A stretch of 64,000 nucleotides of DNA from Myxococcus stipitatus (GCF_021412625.1 NZ_JAKCFI010000016.1:106542-170541); one strand, 5' to 3'; positions 43,021 through 52,149 are shown, counted from the stretch's first letter. Notes: generated from the letters alone by a model not told the origin. Translations and numbers: made by a program.

Positions 43021-43120
43021 GGTTCGCAGTGCTCCTGGTGGCGGTGGTGGCCCGGGAACAGGGCGCCCGCACCGCGCGCGAGACCTTAACAGAAGGGGTG
43101 GGATACCATAGGAAACAGCC

Positions 43121-43621
43121 ATGTCCGCTGGCCCGCCCGACGCATCCACCCCGAGTGGACACCTGCACGGCCTGGCCCGGCGCATCCGCGCGCTGCGGGA
43201 GCGCCGGGGGCTGACCCAGGAGGACTTCGCCGCCCGCTGCGGCATCTCCGTCTCCTTCGCCTCCCTGCTGGAGCGCGGCGAGCGCAGCCCCAGCTACGAG
43301 ACGCTCCTCCAGGTGGCCGCCGCGCTGGCGCTGCCCCTGTGGGAGCTGCTGCGGCTGGACGACGTGGATGACGCCGGCGTCCACCGGCTGGAGGACTTCG
43401 CCCGCGCGCGCAGGTTGTCGCGCCAGGACGTGGACCGCCTGCTGGAGGTGGCCCAGGTGATGTTCCCCACGGGCACGCCGCCCGGCGCGCAAGCGCCCGC
43501 TCCCGAACCCGCCCGCTGCGGCGAGCCGGACTGCCAACGTCCCGTGCTGGCCCGGGGCCTGTGCACGGCCCACTACCACCGCGCCCGCCGGCGCAGGGGG
43601 GCGCGGCCCGAGCACGGCTGA
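43121..43621 (+). CDS. XRE-family regulator with C-terminal Cys/His tail
   Basis: The 166-residue protein has a classical helix-turn-helix (residues 18-75: RRGLTQEDFAARCGISVSF, LERGERSPSYETLLQVA). The tail carries RCGEPDCQRPVLARGLCTAHYHR, whose Cys and His pattern suggests a bound zinc. It is divergent from the glutamate dehydrogenase gene with a 100-bp gap, so it may control nitrogen metabolism. Confidence 0.85.
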   Translation: MSAGPPDASTPSGHLHGLARRIRALRERRGLTQEDFAARCGISVSFASLLERGERSPSYETLLQVAAALALPLWELLRLDDVDDAGVHRLEDFARARRLSRQDVDRLLEVAQVMFPTGTPPGAQAPAPEPARCGEPDCQRPVLARGLCTAHYHRARRRRGARPEHG

Positions 43622-43749
43622 GTCCGGGAAGCGTCCGGGGCCGAGGCCCGTCGGACCGGCGGGCGAGGATGCCGCGCATGGCACCCCCTTCCCGCCAGGA
43701 AGCGGCCCCGGGACCGTGGACGGCCTCCCGGAGCGCGCCGCGTCGCCGG

Positions 43750-46176
43750 CTACTTCTTCCGGGCGCGCTCGACCTTGAGCGTCTTGTCGCCCTCGCCCCG
43801 CGGCTTGCCGTGGAGCGCCTCGAAGGCGGCGGCGTCCTCGTCGGCGACGAAGACGTAGGCGTACGTGGGGCGCAGGTCCATGCGCACCACCTTGCCCGCC
43901 GGAGCGCCCACGGCCTCCAGCGCGCTGGTGACGCCCGCCTCGTCCAGGCCGTCCTGCCGGCCCAGGCCGACCCACAGGCGCGTCTGGCCCGGCAGGTCCG
44001 GCGCGGCCTCGGGACGGGGACGGCGCTCCTCGCGGGCGCCGCGCGGCCGGTGCCGCTCCACCTTCAGCGCCTTCTCGCCGTGCGGCTTGCCGTTGAGGGC
44101 CTCGAAGGCCGGCGCGTCCGCCTCGGCCACGTAGGCGTAGCCGTAGGTGGGGCGCAGCACCGTCTTGAGCACCTTGCCCGCCGGAGCGCCCGCGGCCTCC
44201 AGCGCGGCGGGGAACTTCACCTCGTCCACGCCGTCATCGGTGCCCAGGTTGGTCCACAGCTTCACCTCGCCCGGGCCCGCGTCGGGGGACGGCGGCGGAC
44301 GGGCGCCCGGCTCGCGCTCGGAGCGCGGCTTGCTCTTCTCCACGCGCAGCGTCTTGGTGCCGTGCTGCTTGCCGTTGAGCGTCTCGAAGGCCGCGGCGTC
44401 CTCCTCCGCGACGAAGACGTACGCGAACGTGGGGCGCAGCTCCGCGCGCACCACCTTGGCCTGCGGGGCGCCCGCCTCCTCCAGCGCCGTGGCGATGCTG
44501 CCCGGCCCCAGGCCATCCGCGGTCCCCAGGTTGACCCACAGCTTCGCCTCGCCGGGGCCGGCCTCCAGCGCCGCGCCACCGCCGCGTCCACCGTCGCGCT
44601 CGCGGCGGGCCTCGTCGCGGCGCGGACGGCGCTCGCGCTCCGGGTGCTCGGCGCGGGCGGGGCGCTCGCGCTCGCGGCGGTCCTCGCGCTCGCGGCGCTC
44701 GCCCCGCTCGCGCTTCTCCTCGCGCTCGCGGCGGCCGCGGCCCTCGCTCTTGCGCTCGGGGGCGGCGGGCTCGCGGCGCTCGGCCTCCTGGGCCGCCTGC
44801 GCCTTCTCCATGCGCAGGTGGCTGAAGAAGTACTTCAGCAGGAAGGCGACCAGGTCATCCGCGTTGGGCCGCGTCTTGAGCTGCGCGGCCAGGGGCAGGA
44901 AGCCCTCGAACACGGACGCGCCGGCGGCCTCCTGGATCTCCCGCACGTGGCGCTCGGTCCACAGCTTCATCGCCTCCTCGGGCGCCGGCATCTCGCGCTT
45001 CTCGAACTTGATGCCGTACTTCTTCTCCAGCGCGGTGTACGTCGCCAGCTCGCGCCCGGAGAAGAGGTTGATGGCCGTGCCCTTGTTGCCGATGCGGCCG
45101 GTGCGGCCCACGCGGTGCAGGTACACCGCCGGGTCCTCCGGCAGCGAGTAGTTGATGACGTACTCCAGGCCGGAGATGTCGATGCCGCGCGCCGCGATGT
45201 CCGTGGCCACCATGAAGGCCACCTCGCCGCGCTTCACCTTGCCCATCACCCGCTCGCGCTCCTTCTGCGGCAGGTCTCCGTTGAGCAGCTCCGCGTCGAA
45301 GCCGTTGCGGTTGAGCACCGCCGTCACCAGCGCCGTGTCGTCGCGCGTGTTGCAGAAGATGATGGCGTTCTGGGGCTCTTCCTTCTCCAGCACGTAGATG
45401 AGGTTGCGCGGCTTGGGGAAGGCGTCCGACACGTCGTAGCGGATGTGGTGGATGTGCTCCACCGTGAAGACGTCGCCGGACAACAGCAGCGTCTCCGCGT
45501 TCGTCGTGTAGCGGGCGATGAGGTTCTGGATGTCCGTGGGGACGGTGGCGCTGAACAGCAGCACCTGGCGCGACTTGGGGAGGCGGTCGAGGATGCGGGT
45601 GACCTCCTCGTAGAAGCCCTGGTTGAGCATCTCGTCGGCTTCGTCGAGCACCGCGTGGTCGCACCCGTCCAGCTTCAGGTTGCCGCGGTTGATGTGGTCG
45701 AACACGCGGCCGGGCGTGCCGACGATGATGGGCGTGCCCTCCTCGAGCGCGTCCTCCTGCTGCTTCATGGAGGCGCCGCCGTAGATGGCCGCCACCTTCA
45801 CGCCCTTGTACTTGGCGAGCGTCGTCAGCTCGTCCGCCACCTGGAGCGCCAGCTCACGGGTGGGGCACAGGATGAGGGCGCGCACGCGCTTCTCGTCCGC
45901 GGGAATCTTCTCCAGCAGGGGCAGGCCGAAGGCGGCCGTCTTGCCCGTGCCCGTCTTGCTGCGAACGATGAGGTCCTTTCCCTCCATGGCGGGCCGGAAG
46001 GCGCGGGCCTGGACGGGGGTGGGGTGGCTGTAGCCGCGCTCCGCCAGCGCGCGGCGGATGGGCTCGGACAGGTTCATGTCGTCGAAGCCGATGTCCGCGA
46101 TGTATTCGGCCGGACGGGTCGGGGCTTCGTCAGGCGCCGGGCTGCCCGGCGCGGTGGGCTCTTGGATGTCGCTCAT
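43750..46176 (-). CDS. DEAD-box RNA helicase with three DbpA-like RNA-binding domains
   Basis: The 808-residue protein has a complete helicase core: SKTGTGKTAAFGLP, VLDEADEML, LFSATVP and HRVGRTGRIG. After about residue 470 comes a very Arg/Glu-rich linker. Three repeats of about 75 residues follow, each of the form KLWVNLGTADGL, VVRAELRPTFAYVFVAEED, LNGKQHGTKTLRVEK. These resemble the DbpA C-terminal RNA-binding domain, normally present once. Likely roles are ribosome assembly or cold-shock RNA remodelling. ATG 46176 sits directly behind a hairpin; ATG 46200 in the same frame is the alternative start. Confidence 0.92.
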   Translation of the reverse strand: MSDIQEPTAPGSPAPDEAPTRPAEYIADIGFDDMNLSEPIRRALAERGYSHPTPVQARAFRPAMEGKDLIVRSKTGTGKTAAFGLPLLEKIPADEKRVRALILCPTRELALQVADELTTLAKYKGVKVAAIYGGASMKQQEDALEEGTPIIVGTPGRVFDHINRGNLKLDGCDHAVLDEADEMLNQGFYEEVTRILDRLPKSRQVLLFSATVPTDIQNLIARYTTNAETLLLSGDVFTVEHIHHIRYDVSDAFPKPRNLIYVLEKEEPQNAIIFCNTRDDTALVTAVLNRNGFDAELLNGDLPQKERERVMGKVKRGEVAFMVATDIAARGIDISGLEYVINYSLPEDPAVYLHRVGRTGRIGNKGTAINLFSGRELATYTALEKKYGIKFEKREMPAPEEAMKLWTERHVREIQEAAGASVFEGFLPLAAQLKTRPNADDLVAFLLKYFFSHLRMEKAQAAQEAERREPAAPERKSEGRGRREREEKRERGERREREDRRERERPARAEHPERERRPRRDEARRERDGGRGGGAALEAGPGEAKLWVNLGTADGLGPGSIATALEEAGAPQAKVVRAELRPTFAYVFVAEEDAAAFETLNGKQHGTKTLRVEKSKPRSEREPGARPPPSPDAGPGEVKLWTNLGTDDGVDEVKFPAALEAAGAPAGKVLKTVLRPTYGYAYVAEADAPAFEALNGKPHGEKALKVERHRPRGAREERRPRPEAAPDLPGQTRLWVGLGRQDGLDEAGVTSALEAVGAPAGKVVRMDLRPTYAYVFVADEDAAAFEALHGKPRGEGDKTLKVERARKK

Positions 46177-46179
46177 CAA

Positions 46180-46208
46180 GCAGGGGCATAGCCCCTGCAT
46201 TACCCTCT
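46180..46208 (-). promoter_or_regulatory. Hairpin between Shine-Dalgarno and start codon of the helicase
   Basis: On the mRNA, AGAGGG (complement of 46203-46208) is followed by TAAT, then a perfect hairpin GCAGGGGC-TAT-GCCCCTGC (46198-46180), then TTG and the ATG at 46176. With the hairpin folded, the ribosome site is seven bases from the start codon; unfolded it is 26 bases away. Confidence 0.5.
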
Positions 46209-46244
46209 GGCAACAATCGCGGCACTTTGGAGTATGGAGCGCCC

Positions 46245-47351
46245 ATGGCGAGTGGGAGGAAAAGAACCAAAGGGACGGCGTCCCGTCCCCGAGCGAAGCA
46301 GGCGGGCCGCACCGACGCGCAGTCCGAGGCCGTCGACGCCACGGCGGAGGAGCCGGGCGCCGAGCCCGCCCTGGACCCGGATTCCGTGGAGCCGGACGAG
46401 GCCGAGCTGGCGGAGGCGGAGCCGGAGGGTGACCTGGCCGCCCCCCTGCCTCCCCGGGCCCTCGCCCGGGTGGAGGAGGCGGGGCTCACCACCCGGGACC
46501 CCCTCCAGGCCTACATGGCCGAGGTGCAGCGCCACCCCCTCCTGACCCGCGAGGAGGAGCTGGAGCTGTCGCGCCACTACCGCGACACCGGGGACGTGCG
46601 CACCGCGTACCGGCTGGTGGCGTCCAACCTGAGACTCGTGGTGAAGCTGGCCCACGAGTACCACCGCAACCCCCTGTCCCTGCTGGACCTCATCCAGGAG
46701 GGCAACATCGGGCTCATGCAGGCGGTGAAGAAGTACGACCCGGAGCGGGGCGTGAAGCTGAGCAGCTACGCGGCCTGGTGGATTCGGGCGTACATCCTCC
46801 GCTACATCATGGACAACTGGAAGATGGTGAAGCTGGGGACGACGGAGGCCCAGCGAAAGCTCTTCTTCAAGCTGCGCCAGGAGCAGGAGAAGCTCGTCGC
46901 CCAGGGCTTCGAGCCCAACCCCAAGCTGCTGGCGGAGCGGCTCAACGTCACCGAGCAGGACGTGGTGGAGATGGACCAGCGGCTGGGGCACGACGAGGTG
47001 TCCATCGACGCGCCGCTGGGCGGAGACGACGACTCCCGGGCCACCCGCGCGGACCGCTACCTGCCGTCCGGCGCGGTGCCCGCCGACGAGCGGCTGGGCG
47101 CCGAGCAGCTCAAGGCCCTGTTCCGCGAGAAGCTGGCGGAGTTCTCCCGGTCGCTGGAGGGCAAGGAGCGCTTCATCTTCGAGAAGCGCCTGGTCTCCGA
47201 CGAGCCGCTGACGTTGCAGGACATCGGCGACAAGTACGGCGTCAGCCGGGAGCGGGCGCGGCAAATCGAGGCGGCGCTCATCAACCGGATGCGCGAGTTC
47301 ATGCGCGAACACATCCCGGACTTCGACCTGGTGGCCACCCCCAAGGGGTGA
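46245..47351 (+). CDS. RpoH-type alternative sigma factor
   Basis: The 368-residue sigma-70-family protein has an acidic N-terminal extension of about 80 residues, then region 2 (NLRLVVKLAHEY, DLIQEGNIGLMQAVKKYDP, AAWWIRAYILRYIMDNW). The RpoH box TTEAQRKLFFKLR and region 4 (LTLQDIGDKYGVSRERARQ) follow. The box identifies the heat-shock/RpoH branch, which in Myxococcus includes developmental sigma factors such as SigB and SigC. ATG 46245 has GGAG six bases upstream. It is divergent from the DEAD-box helicase. Confidence 0.93.
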   Translation: MASGRKRTKGTASRPRAKQAGRTDAQSEAVDATAEEPGAEPALDPDSVEPDEAELAEAEPEGDLAAPLPPRALARVEEAGLTTRDPLQAYMAEVQRHPLLTREEELELSRHYRDTGDVRTAYRLVASNLRLVVKLAHEYHRNPLSLLDLIQEGNIGLMQAVKKYDPERGVKLSSYAAWWIRAYILRYIMDNWKMVKLGTTEAQRKLFFKLRQEQEKLVAQGFEPNPKLLAERLNVTEQDVVEMDQRLGHDEVSIDAPLGGDDDSRATRADRYLPSGAVPADERLGAEQLKALFREKLAEFSRSLEGKERFIFEKRLVSDEPLTLQDIGDKYGVSRERARQIEAALINRMREFMREHIPDFDLVATPKG

Positions 47352-47417
47352 GGCCCCTTTCCGGCCGCCTCGCCCGGGGCGGTATCATGGGCCTCCGAAG
47401 TCCGCTCGGGGGTCCCC

Positions 47418-47987
47418 ATGACTGGCTGCGTCCGCGTCGCTGGCGTCTGTTGGGCCGTCTCCACGTGGCTGGCCCTGGCGGGCTGCTCGGGCACGCTGCG
47501 CCACAACCACCAGCGCGACCAGGCCGCCACCCACGTCTACCGCCAGCCCCTGTCCGTCATCTGGTCCCAGGTGAAGGCGGTGCTGCGGGAGCAGGGCTAC
47601 TCCTGGAAGGAGGCCCCGGGCACCTTCGTGCTGGAGACGGAGTGGCGCGACGCCGGGGGTGGCACGCTGGGCGCCGCCGCCGCGTCGCGCTACCTCGTGG
47701 AGGCCGTCTCCGTGGCCCCGGGCGGCGTCGTCCTGCGGGTGATGCGCGGAGACCGCGTCACCCAGGCCACCGGCGTGGGCTACGTGCAGGGCACGCTGGG
47801 CGACCCCAGCACGGTGAGGGGGCGGGAGGAGCGCTCCGTGGCGGTGAGCAACGCCAACGCCTCCGGCGCGCTGCCCACCCGGCAGTCCTACGCGCGGGAC
47901 CTGGAGCTGGAGCTGCTGCTGCTCCAGCGCATCGACCCGGAGTCCGCGGCGCGCCTGGAGGCGGAGGCGCGCGCCGCCCACCCGTGA
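47418..47987 (+). CDS. Lipoprotein of unknown function
   Basis: The 189-residue protein has a lipoprotein signal (WLALAGC, Cys near residue 23). A mature domain follows with YRQPLSVIWSQVKAVLREQG and TFVLETEW, a pattern seen in outer-membrane NlpC/BamC-like lipoproteins. It starts 66 bp after the sigma factor gene. The specific role is unknown. Confidence 0.78.
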   Translation: MTGCVRVAGVCWAVSTWLALAGCSGTLRHNHQRDQAATHVYRQPLSVIWSQVKAVLREQGYSWKEAPGTFVLETEWRDAGGGTLGAAAASRYLVEAVSVAPGGVVLRVMRGDRVTQATGVGYVQGTLGDPSTVRGREERSVAVSNANASGALPTRQSYARDLELELLLLQRIDPESAARLEAEARAAHP

Positions 47988-47988
47988 G

Positions 47989-49560
47989 CTACGGCTTGTC
48001 GAGCGGGCGGGAGATGACGCAGGCGTTGATGCCACCCACGCCCATGGACAGCTTGCCGGCGCAGCCGGTGGGCGTGGCCACCGCCTCGTCGAAGACGTAG
48101 CGGCCGTGCACCTGGGAGATCTGCCGGTTGAGCTCCGAGCGCTTCAGCGGCGTGGGGAAGATGCTGCCGCGCTGGTAGCCCAGGTACTGCGCCGTCAGCT
48201 CCCAGCCGCCGCCCGCCGCCATGCCGTGGCCGAACGTCCCCTTGCGCGCGGTGATGAGCACCGACTCCGGCAGCACGTCCCGCAGGTTCTGCACCTCCAG
48301 GTAGTCGCCCGGGGTGGCGGTGGCGTGCAGGTCCCAGCTCCCCAGGTCCGCGGGCGTGCACTGCGCGGCCGCCAGCGCCTCGCGGATGGCCAGGGTCGGG
48401 CCCTCCTTGGACGGGGTGATGATGTGGTCGGCGTCCGCGGTGACGCCCACGGCGACCGGCTCCATGCCCAGCGGCTTGAAGCCCTTGGCCGTGAAGTACT
48501 CCCAGTCACCCAGCACCCAGACCACGGCGCCGCCGGCGATGTGCGTGCCCCTCAGCGCGGTGAGCGGCTTGGAGATGGCGGCGTCCGCGGAGATGACGCG
48601 GGCGTTGTAGAAGCCGCCCACCACCAGCGGGTTGGGCGCCGCGTCCGTCATGCCCATCACCACCGCCTTGGCCTCGCCCAGTTGGAGGGCGTTCATCGCC
48701 AGCTTCAGGCCGTAGCCGAAGGACGAGCACGCCGCCACGGGGGCGAACGTCATGCCGGTGATGTGGCCCAGCATCGAAATCTGCGAGGCGGGCGTGTTGT
48801 GGATGTTCCACAGCACGTTGGAGGAGACGGCGTTCCACGGCGGCTCCGGCGCGTTCCACTTCTTCTGCAGCCGGGCGTTGCGCGTGCGCTTCTCCTTGAT
48901 GACGGCCAGCTTGGCGGACTCCACGTCCGCGCCGTCCGGCACGCCGATGGCCTCGATGTCCCGCAGCTCCGCCAGGTACTCGCGCAGCTCCGTGGAGCGG
49001 CCCGTCCAGTAGCGCCACCAGGCCTCCTCGGCCTCGTCGCGCGCCAGCTCGTCCACCGTCGACGGCTCCGGCGGCAGCCCCGGCAGCGGCTCGCGCGTCT
49101 CCAGCCACTGCCGCAGGCTGGCGTTGCGCTCCGGCGCGGACCAGAAGCGGTCCCACCGGCGCTGGGCGCGGTGCAGGTCCAGGGAGATGGCCTGGATGGT
49201 GGGCAGGTCGCCCAGGCCCGTGCCCACGTAGACATGGGCCCGGGGGCCGAGCGCCTGCAGCTCCTGCTCGATGCCCGGGTTCTGCCCCAGCGCCTGGATG
49301 AACGCGCCGATGGCGAACTGCGTCGGCTGCCCCATCTTCCGCTCCAGCATGGAGAAGCGGTTGGCGGGGAAGCGCGCGTCGATCCACGGCTTGTACTCGG
49401 CCAGGTCGAACTCCGGCATGCCGACCAGGAAGTTGTCCGGCCCGAAGCCATTGAAGGGAGACAGCCAGCTCTCCGAGGACGAGAGGTTCCTCTCGAACGC
49501 CTCGATGTTCCTGGACCGGGGGGCGACGACGCCCCAGCCGAAGATGCCTACTCTGCGCAC
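47989..49560 (-). CDS. Beta-ketoacyl-ACP synthase-like protein with a large insertion
   Basis: The 523-residue thiolase-fold protein keeps the condensing residues: the Cys in APVAACSSFGYGLKLAM, the first His in WDLHATATPGD, and the Lys/His in ARKGTFGHGMAAGG. Between the first strand motif and the active-site Cys it has about 110 extra residues rich in Trp, Arg and Glu. It is longer than FabF (about 410). GTG 49560 is preceded by AAGGAAA. No acyl carrier protein or reductase is near. It begins 20 bp after the LamG-like gene and is probably co-transcribed. Confidence 0.88.
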   Translation of the reverse strand: MRRVGIFGWGVVAPRSRNIEAFERNLSSSESWLSPFNGFGPDNFLVGMPEFDLAEYKPWIDARFPANRFSMLERKMGQPTQFAIGAFIQALGQNPGIEQELQALGPRAHVYVGTGLGDLPTIQAISLDLHRAQRRWDRFWSAPERNASLRQWLETREPLPGLPPEPSTVDELARDEAEEAWWRYWTGRSTELREYLAELRDIEAIGVPDGADVESAKLAVIKEKRTRNARLQKKWNAPEPPWNAVSSNVLWNIHNTPASQISMLGHITGMTFAPVAACSSFGYGLKLAMNALQLGEAKAVVMGMTDAAPNPLVVGGFYNARVISADAAISKPLTALRGTHIAGGAVVWVLGDWEYFTAKGFKPLGMEPVAVGVTADADHIITPSKEGPTLAIREALAAAQCTPADLGSWDLHATATPGDYLEVQNLRDVLPESVLITARKGTFGHGMAAGGGWELTAQYLGYQRGSIFPTPLKRSELNRQISQVHGRYVFDEAVATPTGCAGKLSMGVGGINACVISRPLDKP

Positions 49561-49580
49561 GGTGTGACTTTCCTTGACCG

Positions 49581-51023
49581 CTAGGGAGCCAGCGGCTCGA
49601 TCTTCAAATTGTCGAAGTGGACCCGGGTCTTCCAGCCCGAGAAGCCGAAGAACTGATTGCGCGCTCCCTCCAGCGGGACGGGGTCCTTGAGGGTGAGGAA
49701 GGGCTGCCCGTCCAGCTCCCACGCGAGGGTGTCTCCCCGCCGGGTCAGCTTGAAGTGGTGGCGCTTGCCCGGCACCACCGCGGCGCCGTCGCGCACGGAG
49801 CGGTCCGGGGTGTGCTCGTTCTGCCGGGCGATGACGGACTGGCTGTTTCGCCAGCCGCCGAAGATGAAGACGTAGCCGGTGGCGGTGTACTGCAGCCGCA
49901 GGTCGCCGCTGTAGAACGACCGGCCGTCACCCCAGGCCTCGACCTTGATGTCGCCCTCGGGGCTGTCCGTCCACGCGTCGAATTCGATGGTGGCGTCGCG
50001 CGGCAGGGGCTTCTTCAGCCACACGGGGCGGTTGTGGAGCAGCTCCACCACGAGCGCCCCGTCCACCAGCTTCACCGCGTCCGGGTTGGTGACGTTCCAC
50101 GCGTCGCCCAGCGTGTCCCGGTTGAAGTCGTCCGCGAACGGACCCGGCGGAGGCGTGGGCGCGGCGGGACGCGCGGCCCGGGCCGGCAGGCGCTCGGGCG
50201 TGTCCACGCGCAGGTTGTCGAAGAAGATCTGCGATTCGAAGCCGGACAGGCCCAGCCGGTCGTGGCCGGCGCCCTTCAGGGGACGGGGATCATCCAGCTC
50301 CAGGAACGGCTCCCCGTCGATGGACCAGCGCAGCAACGTTCCCCGGCGCTCGATGCGCCAGTGGTACGTGCGGCCCGGCTGCACCGGCGTGTTGCGCGCC
50401 TCCACGCGCACCCGGGTGTCGTCGGCGAAGACGCCCGCCAGGCTCCCGTCGCCGCCGGACTCGGCCTTGCGCGCCGCGCGGCGCTTGAGCACGTCCAGCG
50501 AGGGGGCGTTGATGTCCAGCCGCGCCAGCACGGAGGTGGAGTTGTTCCACCCACCCTGCACCAGCGTGTAGCCGGAGGCCGGGTCCACGCCGTTGCCGAA
50601 CACCTCCACCCGGATGTCGCCCTCGGGCATCTCCGAGCGCACGTCGAACTCGATGGCGACGTCGTCCGGCAGCGGGGCCTGGAGCCACAGCGGGTTGTTC
50701 TTCACGCCGGGCGCGAGCAGCTCGCCCCGCATCACCCGCCAGTAGCCGCCCACGGAGAAGAAGTCGCGGCCCACCACGGACGCGTCGTCGAAATCCTGGG
50801 AGTACGGGACCTTCGCCGTCACCTCCCGGTCCCCCCGCAGCAGCACGTAGTGGATGAGCGGGAACTGGATGAAGAGGATGACGCCGACCAGCACGGCCCA
50901 GCCCCGACGCGTCAACCCCTGGGGCTTCTGCCATGCCTGGGGAGGGACGGGCTCCTGCCCGGGCGAGGGCTCGGGAGGGGACTCCGGCTGCTTTTCCTTC
51001 TCCTTGCGCCTGGCCTGGCCCAT
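49581..51023 (-). CDS. Membrane-anchored protein with two LamG-like (concanavalin-type) domains
   Basis: The 480-residue protein has a cytoplasmic Pro/Glu-rich start and one membrane helix (about 45-65: AVLVGVILFIQFPLIHYVLL). Two homologous domains of about 190 residues follow. They share IEFDVRSEMPEGDIRVEVFG/IEFDAWTDSPEGDIKVEAWG, WRIERRGTLLRWSIDGEPFL/FKLTRRGDTLAWELDGQPFL and FDNL near the end. This is the DUF1961/LamG-like sandwich of carbohydrate-binding or glycan-hydrolase-associated proteins; catalytic residues are not evident. ATG 51023 follows AAGGAG closely. Confidence 0.8.
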   Translation of the reverse strand: MGQARRKEKEKQPESPPEPSPGQEPVPPQAWQKPQGLTRRGWAVLVGVILFIQFPLIHYVLLRGDREVTAKVPYSQDFDDASVVGRDFFSVGGYWRVMRGELLAPGVKNNPLWLQAPLPDDVAIEFDVRSEMPEGDIRVEVFGNGVDPASGYTLVQGGWNNSTSVLARLDINAPSLDVLKRRAARKAESGGDGSLAGVFADDTRVRVEARNTPVQPGRTYHWRIERRGTLLRWSIDGEPFLELDDPRPLKGAGHDRLGLSGFESQIFFDNLRVDTPERLPARAARPAAPTPPPGPFADDFNRDTLGDAWNVTNPDAVKLVDGALVVELLHNRPVWLKKPLPRDATIEFDAWTDSPEGDIKVEAWGDGRSFYSGDLRLQYTATGYVFIFGGWRNSQSVIARQNEHTPDRSVRDGAAVVPGKRHHFKLTRRGDTLAWELDGQPFLTLKDPVPLEGARNQFFGFSGWKTRVHFDNLKIEPLAP

Positions 51024-51118
51024 TGCTCCTTCGGGGGTTTTTCCGGGGGGAAAGGGGGCGGAATGTACGCGCCACGCCGGTGGAGGTAAAGCACGGCCAG
51101 CGCCCCCCAGGGGGTTGG

Positions 51119-51838
51119 CTACTTGACCCCCCAACGTTTCTCGAGCGCCTGCTGTTCCGCCTGGCGCAGCTTCTGGCGCTCCTTCTCCGCGCGCTGCTTG
51201 TCGGCCTCCTCGGGAGAGGGGCGCATGGCGAGCTGGTACACGGCGCCGGCCACGGCGAACAGGCCCGCGGCGACGATGACGCCCCAGGGACGGCTCGCCA
51301 CCGCGGCCACCAGCCCGCCGAACTGGTGCAGGGCCGCCAGCGCGCCAATCACCAGCACCCACCCGCCCACCGCGGACGCCACCAGCGCGCTGAACACGCG
51401 GTGCAGCAGCGCGCCCACCAGCCCGCCGATGATGAAGCCCGGCGCGAAGCCCAGCAGGAAGTCCTGCGGCCCGGCGATCTGCCCCGCCACCAGGCCCAGG
51501 GGGATGCCCAGGCCGATGAAGGTGATGGCCGGGGGGAACAGGAACCCCAGCACCAGCAGCACGGCGGCCACGATGGACGGCAGGCGCGGGTCCAGCTCCG
51601 GCATGCCCAGCTTCGCCGTGACGGCGCCCGTCCACAGCAGGCCCAGCACCGCGCCGATGGGGCCGGCGAGCACCCGGAACATCCGCGGCCCGCCACCCAC
51701 CAGCAGCAGCGTCAGCCCGAGCACGCACGCGACGATGCCCGCCCACATGGGCAGCAGGCGGTAGATGCCGACCCAGCCCGAGGGGTTGAACTCCTGATAC
51801 GCCTTGAGGGCCTGGAGGAGGCCTTCCATGGACTCCAT
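51119..51838 (-). CDS. Multi-pass membrane protein (TMEM198/DUF4203-like)
   Basis: The 239-residue protein has about seven hydrophobic helices rich in Gly, Ala and Leu between residues 25 and 205, and a charged, basic, coiled C-terminal tail. The arrangement resembles the TMEM198/DUF4203 family, whose function is unknown. A GC-rich inverted repeat lies just after its stop, around 51096-51119. Confidence 0.75.
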   Translation of the reverse strand: MESMEGLLQALKAYQEFNPSGWVGIYRLLPMWAGIVACVLGLTLLLVGGGPRMFRVLAGPIGAVLGLLWTGAVTAKLGMPELDPRLPSIVAAVLLVLGFLFPPAITFIGLGIPLGLVAGQIAGPQDFLLGFAPGFIIGGLVGALLHRVFSALVASAVGGWVLVIGALAALHQFGGLVAAVASRPWGVIVAAGLFAVAGAVYQLAMRPSPEEADKQRAEKERQKLRQAEQQALEKRWGVK

Positions 51839-51876
51839 CTCCTTGCGACGGGGACGCGCGCCACCGAAGGGCGAGT

Positions 51877-52140
51877 CTACGCGTACCGGGTGAGGGCCAA
51901 CAGCAGCAGCAGGACGAAGATGACGGCCCCCAGGAGGGCGAAGGCGTACAGCCCGCGAGGCGTGGCGGTTCGGCGCAGCAGCTCCTCGGCCTCGGCCCTG
52001 TCGTCGGGGGAGGGATTGCTCGCCAGCAGACGTCCGGCGTCGCGTCGCGCGCCGGCGACGTCACCCGTCTCCTTCCGAGCCCAGGCCGCCCGGACCTCCG
52101 GGGAGCCGGGGGGCGGGGGCGTCTGTCCGCCTTTTGCCAT
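51877..52140 (-). CDS. Small tail-anchored membrane protein
   Basis: The 87-residue protein has a soluble, charged N-terminal half and one C-terminal membrane helix (LYAFALLGAVIFVLLLLLAL). The pattern AWARKETGDVAGARRDAGRLLASNPSP could be one TPR-like helix pair, written here across two pieces of the protein. The start is next to a mirrored promoter pair. Function unknown. Confidence 0.68.
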   Translation of the reverse strand: MAKGGQTPPPPGSPEVRAAWARKETGDVAGARRDAGRLLASNPSPDDRAEAEELLRRTATPRGLYAFALLGAVIFVLLLLLALTRYA

Positions 52141-52149
52141 GGGGGCGCT

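Noticed and set aside
43021..43245. N-terminal extension of glutamate dehydrogenase
   Set aside because: It would overlap the divergent XRE gene. Homology and the ribosome site support ATG 43020.
46227..46244. Upstream TTG start for the RpoH-type sigma factor
   Set aside because: ATG 46245 has a well-spaced GGAG, and the extra six residues show no family similarity.
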